DNA of 64,000 nt from CAVTJL01 sp963828215 (GTDB lineage: Bacteria > Pseudomonadota > Alphaproteobacteria > Geminicoccales > Geminicoccaceae), in contig CAWHFO010000059.1 in the NCBI GenBank assembly GCA_963828215.1, positions 186,001 to 250,000 of the forward strand. Direction: 5' to 3'. The translations under genes and the position numbers were made by a program. The notes beneath the pieces were generated by a model. It saw only the letters and a program-made list of their open reading frames with translations. It was not told where the DNA came from and made no database searches. Below, in pieces: positions 9,991-18,838 of the stretch (its first letter is position 1; the number at the start of each line of letters is the position of its first letter).

Positions 9991-10864
9991 CCCCGGCCTC
10001 CGGCCGCCCGCCGAGCCGGCGCAGTAGTCGGTGTCGGAGCAGCAGAACAGGCGCCCGCCCCTGTCGTCGACCACCACCTCGTCGAGGTAGGAGTCCCCGG
10101 CGCCGCAGAGCGCGCAGCTCTCGGTCCAACGCTGCGGCTCGAAGGGGTGATCCTCGAAATCGAGGCTCTTAACGGACGTGAAAGGCGGCACGGCGTAGAT
10201 ACGCTTCTCGCGGCCGGCGCCGAAAAGCTGGAGCGCCGGGCTCCTATGCATCTTGGGGTTGTCGAACTTGGGAGTAGGCGACGGCGCCATGACGTAGCGA
10301 TCGTTCACCAGCACCGGATAGTTGTAGCTCGTGGTGATCCGCCCCATGCGGGCGATGTCCTCGTAGAGCCGGACCTGCATGACGCCGTAGTCGGCGAGCG
10401 CGTGGAGCTTTCTCGTCTCGGTCTCGCGCGGCTCGAGGAACCGCAGCGGCTCGGGGATGGGCACCTGATAGACGAGGATTTGTCCTCTTTGGAGCGGCGT
10501 CTCGGGGATGCGATGGCGCGTCTGAATGATGGTCGCCTCGGCGGTCCGCTCGGTGGTCGCGCACGCCGGCGGTGCGGGCGAAGAAGCGGCGGATCGAGAC
10601 GGCGTTGGTGGTGTCGTCCGCCCCCTGGTCGATGACTTTCAGGACGTCGTCCCGGCCGATGCAGGCGGCCGTCACCTGGATGCCGCCGGTGCCCCAGCCA
10701 TAGGGCAGCGGCATATCCCGCGACGCGAACGGCACCTGGTAGCCCGGGATCGCCACCGCCTTCAGGATGGCGCGGCGGATCATTCTTTTCGTCTGCTCGT
10801 CGAGATAGGCGAAGTTGTAGCCCTCGGCGGAAGGAACGGACGCTTCCGTTGCTGCGGCGGTCAT
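9988..10864 (-). CDS. phnJ: PhnJ, radical-SAM C-P lyase (one frame break; reads into phnK)
   Basis: PhnJ is the radical SAM enzyme that breaks the carbon-phosphorus bond. The N-terminal part has YNFAYLDEQTKRMIRRAIL and PLPYGWGTGGIQVTAA; the C-terminal part has RITTSYNYPVLVNDRYVM and the cysteine cluster CALC followed 22 residues later by a Cys and six further by another. That spacing equals the four essential cysteines of E. coli PhnJ (241, 244, 266, 272). One frame break lies near 10566, after RFFARTAGV. The first dozen residues (MTAAATEASVPSAEG) are unlike other PhnJ proteins as I know them and match the 5' side of the upstream tandem repeat units, so the start region appears rebuilt by the repeat. 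No good ribosome site is visible. Confidence 0.92.
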
Positions 10865-11415
10865 GGGCACGGCTCGGCTGCTCGCTGGAGGACGTGAGGG
10901 TCGACGATCCAGCCTTCTGCGGGATCGGCGTTGTCCGGAATGCCGAAGCCTTGGTGCCGCCTGGTCCAGGCCCAGGCCGCCTGCACCGCCAGAGCACGGC
11001 GTCGAGCCGGGCGGCGGAGGGGGCGGACGCTTCCGTGCCGGCGGTCATGGGCACCGCTCTGCTGCACGCTGGAGGAGATGCGGGTCGATGACCCCAGTCT
11101 TCGGCGGGATCGTCGTCTTTCGGGATGCCGAAGCCCTCGTCCGGTTTGGTCCATGCGCAGGCCGTCTGGAGCGCGCGGAAAACGGGGTCGAGGCCGTCGG
11201 TGGACGGGAAAGACACTGCCACCGGCGAGGTCGTCGGCGAGGCTCGGCTCTCAGGTCCCAAAGGTACGGATCGACGATCCAACCCTCCAGCGGATCCGAT
11301 ACTCAGGAATGCCGAAGCTCTGATCCTGCTTGGTCCACGCCCACGCCGCCTGCCAGGCGCAAAGAAAAGCGTCGAGACTGTCCCCGCTGGCATCCTCGAT
11401 CAGCTTCGTCATTGG
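10858..11415. repeat. three imperfect tandem copies (about 185 bp) of a DUF429 gene 3' end
   Basis: Three diverged units run about 10862-11045, 11046-11230 and 11231-11415. Units one and two both begin tcatgggcac on the plus strand and share blocks such as gggatcg and ggaatgccgaagc; the third keeps the later blocks. Read on the minus strand each encodes a version of LDAxxxAxQxAWAWTxxxxGFGIPxxxDPxEGWIVDP, the tail of a DUF429 protein. The farthest unit is continuous with the DUF429 pseudogene at 11255-12050. The boundary of the nearest unit falls inside the first codons of phnJ. Copies carry stops and frameshifts, so none is a gene. Unit boundaries are approximate. Confidence 0.75.
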
Positions 11416-12050
11416 CGTCCAGGTAAACCATAGACATGCCGCAAAGGCTCGCTCGCGGGGGTCGAAGGATCGCCTCGCGGCTCGGCCTCTGGTCCGGCGT
11501 CCTGCTTGCTCCGCAGTCGTACTTGTAGCCCGCCTTGAGAGCAGCGGGCGAGCGCAGGCCTGGATAGGCCTCGATGATAGTGCGGCTCCGGTCGCCCACG
11601 TCGCACTGGCGGGATGTCGCTCCGCTGCGAGAGCAGACGCGCTCCCTCGAAGAACATCAGGCGACCGGCACGCCATAGAGCTTTTGCGGGCTGATGGAGC
11701 CGGCCAGGCAGTCGGTCTTTCGTCTGTGCTCTCGCGACCGCCGGGCTCGCGCCGCGCATTTGTAGTCTTCGATGCTCTTTAAAGACTTCGGTCTCAAGGT
11801 CCAGCCGTCCTCACCACATAGTCCGACCAGCAATCGGCCATCCGGCGCCCACGAGCCGGCGGCGTGATCCGAACGGGAAGTCCATGCCGATGATCCAGGG
11901 GCCGGCCGCGCGAGCTGCTCTTCCCGCTCGTCGAAGCCGGGAGAGATCGTATTTCTGAGCTCGCAACAGACCGCCGTCGAGCTCGCACTACAGCAGGCGA
12001 GCGCTTACTGTGCGAGGGCGGCTCGTCATGTCGATCCCATAGACCTTCAT
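11255..12050 (-). pseudogene. decayed DUF429 (RNase H-like predicted nuclease) gene
   Basis: Translating all three frames of the minus strand recovers DUF429 landmarks in order: MKVYGIDMTSRPR at the start (ATG 12050), GPWIIGMDFPFG, a C-L-A-G-S-I-S-P-Q-K-L-Y-G-V-P-V segment, MFFEGARLL, RTIIEAYPGL, YKYDCG, RTPDQ, LIEDASGDSLDAFLCAWQAAWAWT and GFGIP-like tail. Several frame changes and at least one internal stop separate them, so no product is expected even after one or two corrections. The family has an RNase H-like fold and is predicted to be a nuclease; its role is unknown. It lies between phnI and phnJ, where a phn operon normally has nothing, so it is inserted DNA. Confidence 0.75.
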
Positions 12051-12297
12051 TCCGCCCTAACCCTTGGCTCGCCGTGATAGCGGTGCTGACGCGATGAGCC
12101 TGGCATGCCGGGCTCATCGCGCGGCGGCGGGGCGGTATGGCTGTCATTCGCGCTTTTCTCATGGCTCGGGCCGCATCGCCGCCCACCTCGCCACCTTTGC
12201 TCGACCGCTGATTGCTCCGTGCGATCGATCGCAGCTTGGGGCGTTGCCGGCCGGCAAGGGACGCTGCATCGGGGGAGAAGCCAAGGAGGGGTAAGCG

Positions 12298-13410
12298 TGC
12301 GGATCGAGATCGGCATCGACGCGGCCAACGAGGTCCATTGGGCCGCCGCCGTCACCCGGGACGGCCGCGTCCTGCTCGACCGCAAGGTCGACGATAGCGC
12401 CGAGGACATCGGCAAGCTGGCCGAGGAACTGGCCACGCGGGCGGTGAGCGGCTGGTCCACGTCCCCGGTCCGGCCGTCGATCGCGCCCGACAGGGCAGCG
12501 TCGGCGGCCAGGCCAAGAGCGATCCCAAGGACGCCCGCGTCATGGCCGACCAGTTGCGGCTGCGCCCCGACGACTTCCGGCCGCTCGACCTGCAAGACGA
12601 GACGCTCGCCGAGCTGCGCCTGCCCGTCGGCCGACGCGGCGATCTCGTCGTCGACCAGACCCGCCGCATCAGCCGCATGCGCTATCGGCTCAACACGATC
12701 CACCGGACCTCGAGCGCGTCCTCGACCTGACCTGTGCCGGGCCGCTGTTGCAGCTGACCCGCCATGTCACCGCGGCCGACATCCGCGCCGCCAGGCCAAA
12801 GGCGATGACCCGCTTCCTGCGCGCCAAGGCGGTGCGCAACCCCAGACCCTCGCCGACACCGCCCATCGCGCCGCCCGAGCACATCCCGACATCGGACTGC
12901 CGGCCGAAGCCGCCACCGCCGCCCTGATCCGCGACATGGCCGACGAGGCGCTCGCCTGCCGGGCCCGTCCCGCGGCCATCGATCGCCGTCTCGCCGAGCT
13001 CGTCCGAGCCCACCCCGACGGGGCCCTCATCCGCAGTCTGCCCGGAATGGGGGTCGTCCTGGCCGCCGAGCTCCTCGCCGAAACAGGTGACATCGCCCGG
13101 TTCCGCTCCGCCGCCTCGCTGGCCAGCGCCGCCGTCCTCGCGCCGGTGCTGCGCCAGTCCGGCAAAAGCAGGCATCTGAAACGACCGCGATACGCCAATA
13201 GCCGTCTCGAGCGCCTGTTCTACCAGTCGGCCTTCTGCTCCCTCGCCGAGCCGCTCAGCCGCGCCTTCCATCAGACGAAACGGCGTGAGGGAAAACGCCA
13301 CCATCAGGCCGTCATCGCCCTCGCCCGCAGACGCATCGACGTGCTCTGCGCCGTCCTCACGTCGCGCCAACCATTCAACCCCAATCATCGAAAGGCGGCT
13401 CGACCGGCGC
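12298..13410 (+). mobile_element. decayed IS110-family transposase inserted in the phn operon
   Basis: Read on the plus strand, opposite to the phn genes, this region carries IS110 family landmarks: a GTG start with VRIEIGIDAANEVHWAAAV (DEDD N-terminal domain), SDPKDARVMADQLRLRP, LRLPVGRRGDLVVDQTR, and the C-terminal transposase_20 domain LIRSLPGMGVVLAAELLAETG with RYANSRLERLFYQSAF. These lie in different frames, and the stretch between the first two blocks looks shortened compared with complete family members, so it is a pseudogene. The left edge is unclear. The right edge abuts the phnI stop at 13412-13414. IS110 elements usually lack long terminal inverted repeats and I see none. Confidence 0.8.
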
Positions 13411-13411
13411 A

Positions 13412-14513
13412 TTACTCGGCGGCCTCGCGGGCGGGCTCGGCCTCGGCGGGTCGCGCCCGGAGGCGGCGCAGGGTCTCGAGCTCGCCCTGGAAGTCGACAT
13501 AGTGGGGCAGCTTCAGGTGCTCGACGAAGCCGGAGGCCTGGACGTTGTCGGCGTGGTAGAGGACGAACTCCTGGTCCTGGGCGGGGGCCGTCGCCTCGCC
13601 GGTCGCCTGGCCTTCGCGCAGGGCCCGGTCGACGAGCGCCATGCTCATGGCGCGACGCTCCGCATGGCCGAAGGCGAGGCCGTAGCCGCGCGTGAACTGC
13701 GGCGGCTCGGTGGCCGATCCCTGGAACTGGTTGACCATCTCGCACTCGGTCAGGACGAGCGTGCCGATCTCGACCCCGAAGCCCAGCTCCTCGGGCACGA
13801 TCTCGACCGCGACCTCGCCGATCCTGAGCTCGCCGACGAACGGGTGCGTCGACCCGAAGCCGCGCTGCGTCGAATAGCCGAGAGAGAGAAGAAAACCTTC
13901 GTCGGCGCGGGTGAGGCTCTGGAGCCAGAGGTCGCGGTCGACGGGGAAGAGGAGCGGCTCGCGGGTGAGGTCCGCGACCGGTGCCAGGGCGTCGTCCGGG
14001 CGGCTCCTGCTGCATCAGGCCGTCGCGGTCGAGATGCTCGAGCACGCGGGGGGCGGTGTCGTCCAGGTCGGCCGGGGCCTCGGTGGCGGGTGGCGGCGCC
14101 TCGCCCTCGGCCATCAGCTTGAAGTCGAGGAGGCGATGCGTGTAGTCGAAGGTCGGCCCGAGGACCTGACCGCCGGGCAGATCCTTGTAGGTCGCCGAGA
14201 TGCGGCGCAGCGCCAGCATGGCGCTGGTGTCCACGGGCAGGCTGACGCCGAGGCGGGGCAAGGTCGTGCGATAGGCGCGCAGCAGGAAGGCCGCCTCGAT
14301 CAGGTCGCCGCGCGCCTGCTTGATGGCGAGCGCGGCGAGCTCGGGATCGTAGCAGGAGCCCTCGTTCATCACGCGATCGACGGCGAGCCTCAGCTGCTCC
14401 CGGACCTGATCGACGCCCAGCTCCGCGGTCAGGAGGTCGCCCCGGCGCTCCTCGGCCAGCCAGCGATGGGCATTGTCGATCGCCTTCTCGCCGCCCTTGA
14501 CCGCGACGTACAT
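13412..14513 (-). CDS. phnI: PhnI, C-P lyase core subunit / phosphonate ribosyl-triphosphate synthase (one frame break)
   Basis: PhnI is the nucleosidase-like core subunit that, with PhnG, PhnH and PhnL, attaches phosphonate to ribose triphosphate. It begins MYVAVKGGEKAIDNAHRWLA and carries QVREQLRLAVDRVMNEGSCYD, AAFLLRAYRTTLPRLG and, in the second half, ECEMVNQFQGSATEPPQFTRGYGLAFGHAERRAMSMALVDRAL in pieces and FVLYHADNVQASGFVEHLKLPHYVDFQ. The frame changes near 13995, after LEHLDRDGLMQQE. Length is about 366 residues, normal. The start overlaps the phnH stop by one base (TGATG). Its stop lies at the very edge of the decayed IS110 element, so the insertion separated it from phnJ without removing coding sequence. 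Confidence 0.93.
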
Positions 14514-15121
14514 CAGTCGAGGCCCACGGCCGTCGAGCGCGGCAGGGCGGCGATCCGGTCCCGATCGACGAGAACGAGGTCGATGCCCAAGGGAAAGCCA
14601 CGATGGTTTCGCCCGAGGTCCTCCCAGAAGGCGAGCGACGGTCCGGCCACACGGAGGGTCGACTGCCCCTCGATTCCCGGCCCCCGAAGAGAGAGGGAAA
14701 ACCCCGTGCCGAGATCCTCGACCTCGAGGAGAAGCGTCGTCGAGCGGTCCGGGTAGTCGGGCGTGCCCTGGGCAAAGGCGGACGGGGGCGGCGGCGCCCT
14801 GCCCGCGCCCGAGGCCGAGAAAGCGAAGGCGGCGCGCTCGGGCGCCTCGACGATCGGGGCGCCGCAGTGGAAGCGGAGGGTCTGGACGACGAGGGGACCG
14901 CGCAGGCTCTCGTCGAGCCAGATTGGGGTCTCGAAGTCGACGAGGGCCAGGGCCAGAGCAAAGGCGGCGGGGGCCAGCGGCGGGGGCGGCTCGGGGAGAT
15001 CGCCGTCGAGCCGGACGATGCGACCGGGGTGGGCCATGGCGTCGAGCAGCGCCCGGAAGTGACCCTGGGCGGCCGCCACCGGCTCGGCGAAGCCCCTGAC
15101 GACGGCCGAGCTCTCAGTCAT
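14513..15121 (-). CDS. phnH: PhnH, C-P lyase core subunit
   Basis: PhnH is a core subunit of the PhnGHIJ complex. The intact 202-residue protein has FRALLDAMAHPGRIVRL, ALVDFETPIWLD, FHCGAPIVE, FAQGTPDYPDRSTTLLLEVEDLG, LRGPGIEGQSTLRVAG and NHRGFPLGIDLVLVD, a pattern typical of the family; E. coli PhnH is 194 residues. ATG 15121 overlaps the phnG stop by eight bases and the stop overlaps the phnI start by one base. Together with phnG and phnI it forms a tight, translationally coupled block. Confidence 0.95.
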   Translation of the reverse strand: MTESSAVVRGFAEPVAAAQGHFRALLDAMAHPGRIVRLDGDLPEPPPPLAPAAFALALALVDFETPIWLDESLRGPLVVQTLRFHCGAPIVEAPERAAFAFSASGAGRAPPPPSAFAQGTPDYPDRSTTLLLEVEDLGTGFSLSLRGPGIEGQSTLRVAGPSLAFWEDLGRNHRGFPLGIDLVLVDRDRIAALPRSTAVGLD

Positions 15122-15570
15122 CGCCACGGACCAGCGTGAAAAACTCGACCCGGGTCGCCGCGGCCTTCCGGGCCAGCGCCTCGCGCCGAGCCCGCTCGGC
15201 GGCGGCGAGCGGCACGAGGACCCGACGCTCGATGTCCGCCCGGTATCCGGGCAGCTGCATGAGCAGGTCGAGCCGCGCCACGAGCTCGGCCTTCTTTTTG
15301 TTCCGGCCCTGCACATAGCCGTGGCCGATGAGCCCCTCGCCGGCCACCGCGCAGCGGGTGACCGTCATCTCGCCGAGATTGAAGCGCCGCCCGGTTCCGC
15401 CCATGCGGCCGCGCACCATGGCGAGGCCGATCTCGGGCTGCCGCAGCATCTGCATGGGCGGCGGCGGCGACGCCAGCGAGGACCACGCCTCCTCGAGCGG
15501 GCCGACCGGCGCCTTCGCGAGGATCGCCAGCCACCGGGCACGGTCGGATCGAGCGAGCTTGGGCCGACAC
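15114..15570 (-). CDS. phnG: PhnG, C-P lyase core subunit (5' end frame-disrupted)
   Basis: PhnG is a small core subunit of C-P lyase. Clear family segments are ARWLAILAKAPVGPLEEAW, RQPEIGLAMVRGRMGGTGRRF, EMTVTRCAV, GYVQGRNKKKAELVARLDLLMQ and a C-terminal helix. In the frame of these segments no ATG, GTG or TTG exists between the upstream stop (near 15594) and the first conserved residues. A GTG at 15570 (MSAQARS) in the next frame, with one base removed near 15555, gives a protein of about 151 residues, like E. coli PhnG. I therefore use that start, but an internal ATG at 15455 is the only unbroken one. It is the first gene of the minus-strand phn operon. Confidence 0.88.
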
Positions 15571-15586
15571 GGCAGGTCCCACCCGC

Positions 15587-15604
15587 AAGTTGTCTAGACA
15601 TCTT
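15587..15604. promoter_or_regulatory. probable PhnF operator (18-bp palindrome)
   Basis: Bases 15591-15600 read TGTCTAGACA, a perfect palindrome, extended to 15587-15604 with one mismatched pair (AAGT on the left, TCTT on the right). It lies between the divergent phnG and phnF starts. GntR/HutC-type regulators, including PhnF of mycobacteria, bind short palindromes with TATAGAC or TCTAGAC cores, so this is most simply the PhnF operator controlling both directions. No -10/-35 boxes are obvious in this GC-rich setting. Confidence 0.65.
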
Positions 15605-15654
15605 GTCGCTATCACGGGCAGGTGCTACGCGTCTACAAGGGAATCGGAGACGGG

Positions 15655-16402
15655 ATGGTGACAAGGGGAGAGCCTGTGCCGGCTCTGGCGCGCAGCCGGG
15701 GCGCGCCGCTCTGGCGGCAGGTGGCGAGCCTCCTGGCGGAGGAGATCTGCGGCCGGCCGGATCACGCGCCGGCGCGCCTTCCGGGAGAGCACGACCTGGC
15801 GCGACGCTTCGGCGTGAACCGTCATACCGTCCGCCAGGCGATCCGGGCCCTCGCCGAGCAGGGCCTCGTCCAGCCCGCCCAGGGGCGCGGCACGTTCATC
15901 GCCGAGCGCCTGGTGGACTATCCGCTCGGGCCCGCGGACGCGCTTCGGCAGCAGCCTGATCGCGCAGGAGATCACGCCTTCCCGCGAGATTCTCGGCTCC
16001 GACACGCTGCCGGCCCCACCGCGTCTGGCGGACCTTCTGGAAGTCGGCCAGGGGGCGAGGCTCGTTCGGGTGCGGACCCGGGGGCTCGCCGATGGCGTTC
16101 CGCTGGTGGTCGGCACCCTCTATCTTCCGGCCGAGCGCTTTCCGGGAGCCGCCGCCCGCCTCGCCGCCGACGCCTCCGTGACCGCGCTCTTCCGGAGCTA
16201 CGGGATCGACGACTACCGACGGCGCACGACCCGCGTGACGGCGCGGCTGCCGACCGCGCAGGAGGCTCGGCTGCTGCGCCAGGCGCCCACGCACCCGGTG
16301 CTGGAGACCGAGAAGATCGACGCCGATACCGACGACCGGCCGCTCTCTTTCGGCCTCGCGGTCTGGGCGTCCGAGCGCGTCCAGCTTTCCGTCGAGCCTT
16401 GA
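15655..16402 (+). CDS. phnF: PhnF, GntR/HutC-family repressor of phosphonate genes (one frame break)
   Basis: The N-terminal part is a GntR winged helix: PLWRQVASLLAEEI, RLPGEHDLARRFGVNRHTVRQAIRALAEQGLVQPAQGRGTFIAE. The C-terminal part is a UTRA ligand domain: TRGLADGVPLVVGTLYLPAERFPG, SYGIDDYRRRTTRVTARLPTAQEARLL, PVLETEKID and RPLSFGLAVWASERVQLSVEP. The two lie in different frames with the break near 15945. ATG 15655 follows GGAG at six bases, better than the upstream GTG at 15622. Total length is about 248 residues, like E. coli PhnF. Family members are released from DNA by phosphonate or phosphate-related ligands. Confidence 0.9.
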
Positions 16403-16413
16403 GGAGCCAGCCG

Positions 16414-17544
16414 ATGCTCATCCGGAGCCGCCGGATCGTCTTTCCCGATGGGGCCGTCCGTCCGGGGAGCGTGCGGATCGACGACGGGATGATCGTCGGG
16501 ATCGACACCGATGGCGGGGGCGACGGGATCGATGTCGGCGACCTGCTGGTGGCACCCGGCCTCGTCGATCTGCACGGCGACGCCTTCGAGCGGCAGCTGA
16601 TGCCGCGCCCGGGCGTGATGATCGATCTCGAGGTGGCGCTGCTCGACACCGACCGGCAGCTCCTGAGCAACGGCATCACCACGACCTTCCACGGCATCAC
16701 CTGGTCCTGGGAGCCGGGGCTGCGCAGCGTCGCGACCGGGCGGGCGATGATCGACGCGCTGGACCGGCTGGGCCCGGCGCTGCTCGTCGAGCATCGCGCG
16801 CATCTCCGCTTCGAGACGCACAACCATGCCGGGCTCGAGGAGGCGCTCGACCTCCTGGGGCGCGGCCGGCTCCATCTTCTGGCCTTCAACGACCACACGC
16901 CGGCGCTGGCGCGGCACGCCCAGGACCCGGCGCAGGCGCGCAGCTACGCGCTCAGGGGCGGCGTCAGCGTCGAGGCGTTTCGGGACCTGGCGCTGGGGGC
17001 GGCGGCGACGGCCGAGGCCGTGCCGGCCACGGTCCGGCGCCTCGCCGCGGCCTGCGCCGCGCGGGGTGTCCCGATGCTGAGCCACGACGACGGCAGCCCG
17101 GCCGAGCGGGACGCCTACAGGGAGCTGGGCGCCGTGATCTGCGAGTTCCCGACGAACCGGGAGACGGCGGAGGCGGCACGCGCCCAGGGCGACGACGTCG
17201 TGATGGGTGCCCCCAACGTGCTGCGCGGCGGCAGCCATCTGGGCTGGGCCTCGGCGGCCGAGATGGTCCGGGCCGGCCTCTGCACGATCCTCGCCTCGGA
17301 CTACTACTACCCCGCCATGCTCCAGGCGCCCTACCGGCTGGCCGCGCGGGAGATCCTACCGCTGGGCCTTGCCTGGCGGCTCGTCGCCCTGAACCCGGCC
17401 CAGGCGGCGGGCCTCGCCGATCGTGGCGCCCTCGAGGCGGGCCGGCGCGCCGATCTCATTGTCGTCGACGACCGGGGGCCCCTGCCGCCCCGCGTCGTGT
17501 CGGCGCTGAGGGCCGGCCGCGAGGTCTACCGCGCGGCCTCATAG
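16414..17544 (+). CDS. phnM: PhnM-type amidohydrolase, copy C (next to phnF)
   Basis: This intact 376-residue protein is a diverged PhnM paralogue: PGLVDLHGDAFERQLMPRPG, GITTTFHGITWSWEPGLR, HLLAFNDHTP, MLSHDDGSPAERDAYRELG, GGSHLGWASAAEMV and LASDYYYPAML. The metal loop is HGD rather than the HTD of copies A and B, and ITWSWEPG replaces the usual segment, so substrate preference may differ. It starts 11 bases after phnF, with GAGGAG upstream, so phnF and this gene are one operon transcribed away from phnGHIJKLM. Its stop TAG overlaps the dctM stop on the other strand (TCATAG), leaving no room for a terminator. Confidence 0.9.
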   Translation: MLIRSRRIVFPDGAVRPGSVRIDDGMIVGIDTDGGGDGIDVGDLLVAPGLVDLHGDAFERQLMPRPGVMIDLEVALLDTDRQLLSNGITTTFHGITWSWEPGLRSVATGRAMIDALDRLGPALLVEHRAHLRFETHNHAGLEEALDLLGRGRLHLLAFNDHTPALARHAQDPAQARSYALRGGVSVEAFRDLALGAAATAEAVPATVRRLAAACAARGVPMLSHDDGSPAERDAYRELGAVICEFPTNRETAEAARAQGDDVVMGAPNVLRGGSHLGWASAAEMVRAGLCTILASDYYYPAMLQAPYRLAAREILPLGLAWRLVALNPAQAAGLADRGALEAGRRADLIVVDDRGPLPPRVVSALRAGREVYRAAS

Positions 17545-18838
17545 CGAACCCTGCCCCATGAGCCTGTCGGGCAGGAACAGCACGAGCTGGGGGACGAAGG
17601 TGATCAGCAGCAGGACGCCGATCATCGCGGCAAGGAGCGGGAGGCTCTCGCGCGCGAAGTCGTCGAGACGGACGCCCATGATGGTCGAGGTCGTGTACAT
17701 CAGCGTCCCGACCGGCGGGGTCACGCCGCCGATCGTCAGGTTGACGACCATGACGAGCCCGAAATGGACCGGGTCGATGCCGAGCTTGACGACGACCGGG
17801 ACGAGGATCGGCGTCAGCAGGATGAGGGCGGCCGTGCCCTCGATCAGCATGCCGATGCCGAGCAGCAGGAGGTTGATCAGGAGGAGCAGGATCAAGGGCT
17901 CGTGCGTCAGCGAGATCAGCCATTCGGCGATCCTGGGGCGGGATGCGCTCCCAGGCCATGTAGAAGCCGAAGGCGGAGGCGGCGCAGATGATCAGCATCA
18001 CCGTGCTCGTCGCCAGCACGGTCTCGACGATGATCTCCGGCAGGTGCCGAAGCGCCAGCTCGCGGTGGGCGACGAGGCCGACCAGGAGAGCGTAGACGAC
18101 CGTCATCGCCCCGGCCTCGGTCGGCGTGAAGATGCCGAAGCGGATGCCGACGAGGATGAAGACCGGGATGGTCAGCGCCCAGATGGCGTCCCGGAAGGCG
18201 CGGCCGAGCTCCGCACCGCTCACGAACTTGGCCCGGCTCGGAAGGTAGCCGCGCCGGCGCGAGACGAAGGCCGTGGCCAGCATCAGCGCGCCGCAGAGCA
18301 GGATGCCGGGCACGACGCCGCCGATGAAGAGGCGGCCGATCGAGACGTCGGCCAGGAAGCCGTAGATGATGAGCCCGATGCCGGGCGGGATGATCGGCGT
18401 GATGACCGCGGCCGAGGCGGTGACCGCGGCGACGAAGGCCGGCGCATAGCCGCGCTTCACCATCTCGGGGCCGAGCATCTTCGACTGCATCGCGGCGTCG
18501 GCATTGGCGGACGCCGAGAGGCCGCCCATCAGCGTCGCGAGGATGATGTTGGCCTGGGCGAGCCCGCCGACCCAATGGCCGACCAGCGCGTCGGCCAGCA
18601 CCATCAGCCGGCGGGTGATGCCGGCATAGTTCATGATCGTGCCGGCGAGGATGAAGAACGGCACCGCCAGGAGCGGGAACGAGTCCGTGGCGCTGACCAG
18701 CCGCTGCACGTAGATGCCGATCGGCGGCCCGTCGCCGAGGAGGAAAAAGCTCAGGGCGGCGATCGCCATGGCGAAGGCGACGGGGACGTTGATGCAGAAC
18801 ATGACGAGCATCAGCGTCAGCGGCAGCCATGTCGCCAT
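17539..18838 (-). CDS. dctM: TRAP transporter large permease DctM (one frame break)
   Basis: DctM is the 12-helix channel subunit of tripartite ATP-independent periplasmic transporters, driving uptake with a sodium or proton gradient. Seen are PLLAVPFFILAGTIMNYAGITRRLM, ANIILATLMGGLSASANADAAMQSKMLGPEM in pieces, ITPIIPPGIGLIIYG, FTPTEAGAMTVVYALLVG and, after the break, NLLLLGIGMLIEGTAALILLTPILVPV and IGGVTPPVGTLMY. The frame changes near 17935. Corrected length is about 432 residues. The start overlaps the dctQ stop by one base (TGATG). Confidence 0.93.

Noticed and set aside
12050..13410. An intact, active insertion sequence
   Set aside because: Transposase motifs lie in different frames with an internal shortening, and no element ends or target duplication could be identified.
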